Positions 62,447-64,000 of a DNA stretch of 64,000 nt are shown piece after piece. The notes under the pieces were generated by a model. That model was not told the origin of the DNA and searched no databases. It saw only the letters and a list, made by a program, of their open reading frames with translations. The stretch lies in NCBI GenBank assembly GCA_016715285.1, contig JADKAO010000006.1, positions 186,001 through 250,000 on the forward strand, read 5' to 3'. The first letter of the stretch is position 1. Every line of letters starts with the position of its first letter. Made by a program: the position numbers and the translations under genes. Source of the stretch: Actinomycetales bacterium. GTDB lineage: Bacteria; Actinomycetota; Actinomycetes; Actinomycetales; Dermatophilaceae.

Positions 62447-63900
62447 GGCGTCACCGTCGATGCGTGGGGGGTGGCGAAGCCACCTAGAGTTGCCCCTCTA
62501 GCCGGCGCGGAGTTCGCGAGGGGACCGGAGACGTCGGAGGTGCCCCCGGTGCTCGATGCGGGCGTTGCCGGCATCGATGACGACGATGCCGTCGATGAGG
62601 ACGTTGACGACGTGCTTGATGTCGCTACGGGCGTCGTGGTGCCGCACTTGGTGCCGGCCGCGTTTTGGGCACGGCAGGTCACGGCTTCGGCGCGAAGGGT
62701 GTCGATGCGCTCGAGGGCATCGGCTTGGGCGGCGAAGGGGACGGTGGCGCGGAGTTGCTCTTGATAGAGCTCGGGCAGGTCGCTGACGAGGACGTCGCTG
62801 CGCTCGAGCTTTGACGAAAAGGTGACTGGCCCAAGGGATTGGTTGATCCCCTGATAAAGGGCGACATATCCCGCGTCGTCGCCGAGGAAGAACTGGCCCT
62901 GGGTCCAGCGCCACCCGGCATACCCGCCGCTGAGCAGGAGCACGACAGCCGCAGCCGCGACGAGGAGGCGACGGACGAGGAGGACGCGGGGGGTGGTCGC
63001 TTCTTCGGCGAGGACGACGGGCTCGTCTTCTTCGGGTGTGCCGCTGACCTCGCGGGTGAGCGCGGCTGCCTTTTCCGCGGGGCTGACCGGGATCGCGCGG
63101 GTGCGTCGGCGGCCCTTCGGGCGGATGGCCGCGGCGGCGCCGACGATCTGGGGGTTGGTCGAGGGTGCTTCGTCGATGTCGACCACATCGGCGATGACCA
63201 CGGTGACGTTGTCGCGGGTGCTGGCCTTGAGGGCGATGTCGATGCAGGCTTCCGCGGCGGCTTCGGGGGACTTGGAGGCGGCGACGACTTCGTGGATGAT
63301 CTCGCGGCTGACGAAGTCGCTCAGGCCGTCGGAGCACAGGAGATAGCGGTCGCCAGCACGCAGCTCGCGGATCGACAGGTCGGGTTCGTCGTCGGGGTGG
63401 CCGGTCATGACCCGGGTGACGAGGGAGCGTTGGGGGTGGTGCATCGCCTCGGTGGGGGTGATGCGGTGTTCGTCGACGAGTTGCTGGACGAACGAGTGAT
63501 CCTTGGTGATCTGGCTCAGCTCACCGTCGCGCAGGAGGTAAGCGCGGGAGTCGCCGATATGGGCCATCGCGAGCTTGGAGCCCGCACGCAGCATCGCGAT
63601 CGTCGTCGAACCCATGCCCCCTAGGGTCGGGTCTTCGGTCATGGCCTCGCGGAGCCGGTCGTTGGCATCGCGGAGTTCGGCGCCGAGGACTCGCAGGGCC
63701 TGCTCCCCGGAGAACCCTTCTTCGTCGAGGGGAGCGAGGGCGCCGACGATCATCGAACTCGCGACATCGCCCGCGGCATGACCCCCCATACCGTCGGCGA
63801 GGACGAGCAGGTGCGGACCGGCATACCCACTGTCTTCATTGCGGCCTTTGGGGCCCAGCCCAAGGTGGGACCGCGCCGCGTAGCGCAAGGCTATGGTCAC
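62443..63900 (-). CDS. pstP: PP2C-family Ser/Thr phosphatase PstP
   Basis: 485 residues, GTG start. PPM metal-binding motifs LVLADGMGGHAAGD, AHIGDSRAYLLRDG, LLCSDGLSDFV and RDNVTVV are intact. A linker, a membrane helix (LLVAAAAVVLLLSGGYAGWRW, about 306-326) and an extracytoplasmic domain with a Ser/Thr-rich tail follow. It reverses phosphorylation by PknA/PknB in the same operon, three bases downstream of fhaB. Single-copy regulator of division and envelope growth. Confidence 0.96.
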   Translation of the reverse strand: MTIALRYAARSHLGLGPKGRNEDSGYAGPHLLVLADGMGGHAAGDVASSMIVGALAPLDEEGFSGEQALRVLGAELRDANDRLREAMTEDPTLGGMGSTTIAMLRAGSKLAMAHIGDSRAYLLRDGELSQITKDHSFVQQLVDEHRITPTEAMHHPQRSLVTRVMTGHPDDEPDLSIRELRAGDRYLLCSDGLSDFVSREIIHEVVAASKSPEAAAEACIDIALKASTRDNVTVVIADVVDIDEAPSTNPQIVGAAAAIRPKGRRRTRAIPVSPAEKAAALTREVSGTPEEDEPVVLAEEATTPRVLLVRRLLVAAAAVVLLLSGGYAGWRWTQGQFFLGDDAGYVALYQGINQSLGPVTFSSKLERSDVLVSDLPELYQEQLRATVPFAAQADALERIDTLRAEAVTCRAQNAAGTKCGTTTPVATSSTSSTSSSTASSSSMPATPASSTGGTSDVSGPLANSAPARGATLGGFATPHASTVTP

Positions 63901-63903
63901 GAC

Positions 63904-64000
63904 TCAGCCCCGGACTTCGATGACCGTGCGGCCGATGCGCATCGTGGCGCCGACCCGCAGCGGTTGGGCGGTGGTGAGGCGTGCGCCGTCGAGGAAGGTG
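63904..64000 (-). CDS. fhaB: FHA-domain protein FhaB, C-terminal end only
   Basis: The last 31 codons of a minus-strand gene cut by the window edge: TFLDGARLTTAQPLRVGATM, then RIGRTVIEVRG-stop. This matches the final beta strands of a forkhead-associated domain (G-T/L-G-----R-G--I-VG pattern reversed at the end). FhaB (FipA) sits immediately upstream of pstP in actinobacteria and binds phosphothreonine on PknA/PknB-targeted division proteins. Three bases separate it from the phosphatase start. Confidence 0.8.
   Translation of the reverse strand, partial: TFLDGARLTTAQPLRVGATMRIGRTVIEVRG

Larger units (their letters stand above)
78..63829. repeat. Over-represented octamer GTATGCCG/CGGCATAC throughout host DNA
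   Basis: Occurs about 65 times by eye in host DNA, in genes and spacers and in both orientations: e.g. 78, 635, 1620, 2973, 5664, 7638, 9036, 10157, 11409 and 11624; 30388, 33450, 36938, 41794, 43536, 48424, 52683, 54977, 59281, 60998 and 63822. About two would be expected. None seen between 11890 and 30007, the island. Often flanked as GGTATGCCG. It forms part of several hairpins and of the ppi-side repeat loops. Confidence 0.85.

Overview
The window comes from a high-GC actinobacterium. Protein similarity and gene order (gyrB-gyrA-DUF3566-tRNA-Ile-DLW39-tRNA-Ala, and ppi-rhomboid-crgA-DUF881-sortase E-pabA-pknB-pknA-pbpA-rodA-pstP-fhaB) place it next to oriC of a Micrococcales-like genome, possibly Dermatophilaceae/Intrasporangiaceae; the family-level placement is a guess. 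In many actinobacteria these two blocks are almost adjacent. Here about 39 kb separates them, and a meta-cleavage operon sits upstream of gyrB where recF/dnaN would be expected.

Layout. 1-4.5 kb: lower meta-cleavage operon (acetaldehyde dehydrogenase, hydroxy-oxovalerate aldolase, oxalocrotonate decarboxylase, tautomerase, semialdehyde dehydrogenase), together turning hydroxymuconic semialdehyde into central metabolites. 4.5-4.85 kb: five copies of a fixed-length 42-bp hairpin repeat. 5.3-11.9 kb: gyrB, gyrA, a DUF3566 membrane protein, tRNA-Ile, DLW-39 and tRNA-Ala. 11.88-30.0 kb: a genomic island in the 3' end of tRNA-Ala, bounded by a 14-bp direct repeat. It carries a large serine recombinase, an AraC regulator, a MobF relaxase, TetR/VOC cargo and a decayed IS481-like element. 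Nested in it, at 15.97-21.44 kb, is a second serine-integrase element that splits a methyltransferase gene; removing it restores the reading frame exactly. This inner element carries an LPATG surface protein with tandem 273-bp repeats.

30.0-44.6 kb: host accessory DNA with two small divergent ORFs, a LuxR/MalT-type regulator, a ~2,550-residue LPQTG adhesin whose signal peptide is separated from its body by an 8-G tract (one base out of frame), a Crp/Fnr regulator, a sirtuin and an HTH protein. A TTAAC-N4-GTTAA dyad lies upstream of both the adhesin and the Crp gene. 44.8-50.8 kb: uracil/xanthine permease, thioesterase, potassium uptake pair, flavin-binding protein and a YtxH/LEA-like membrane protein. 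50.99-51.26 kb: a second cluster of the 42-bp hairpin repeat. 51.4-64 kb: the conserved cell-division and envelope cluster, with the kinase/phosphatase/SEDS/PBP operon on the minus strand.

Two genome-scale signals stand out. The octamer GTATGCCG/CGGCATAC occurs about 65 times in the ~46 kb of host DNA (one to two expected) and not at all in the 18-kb island. The 42-bp hairpin repeats occur in two same-orientation clusters bracketing the region between the catabolic operon and the ppi block. All counts and alignments were made by eye.
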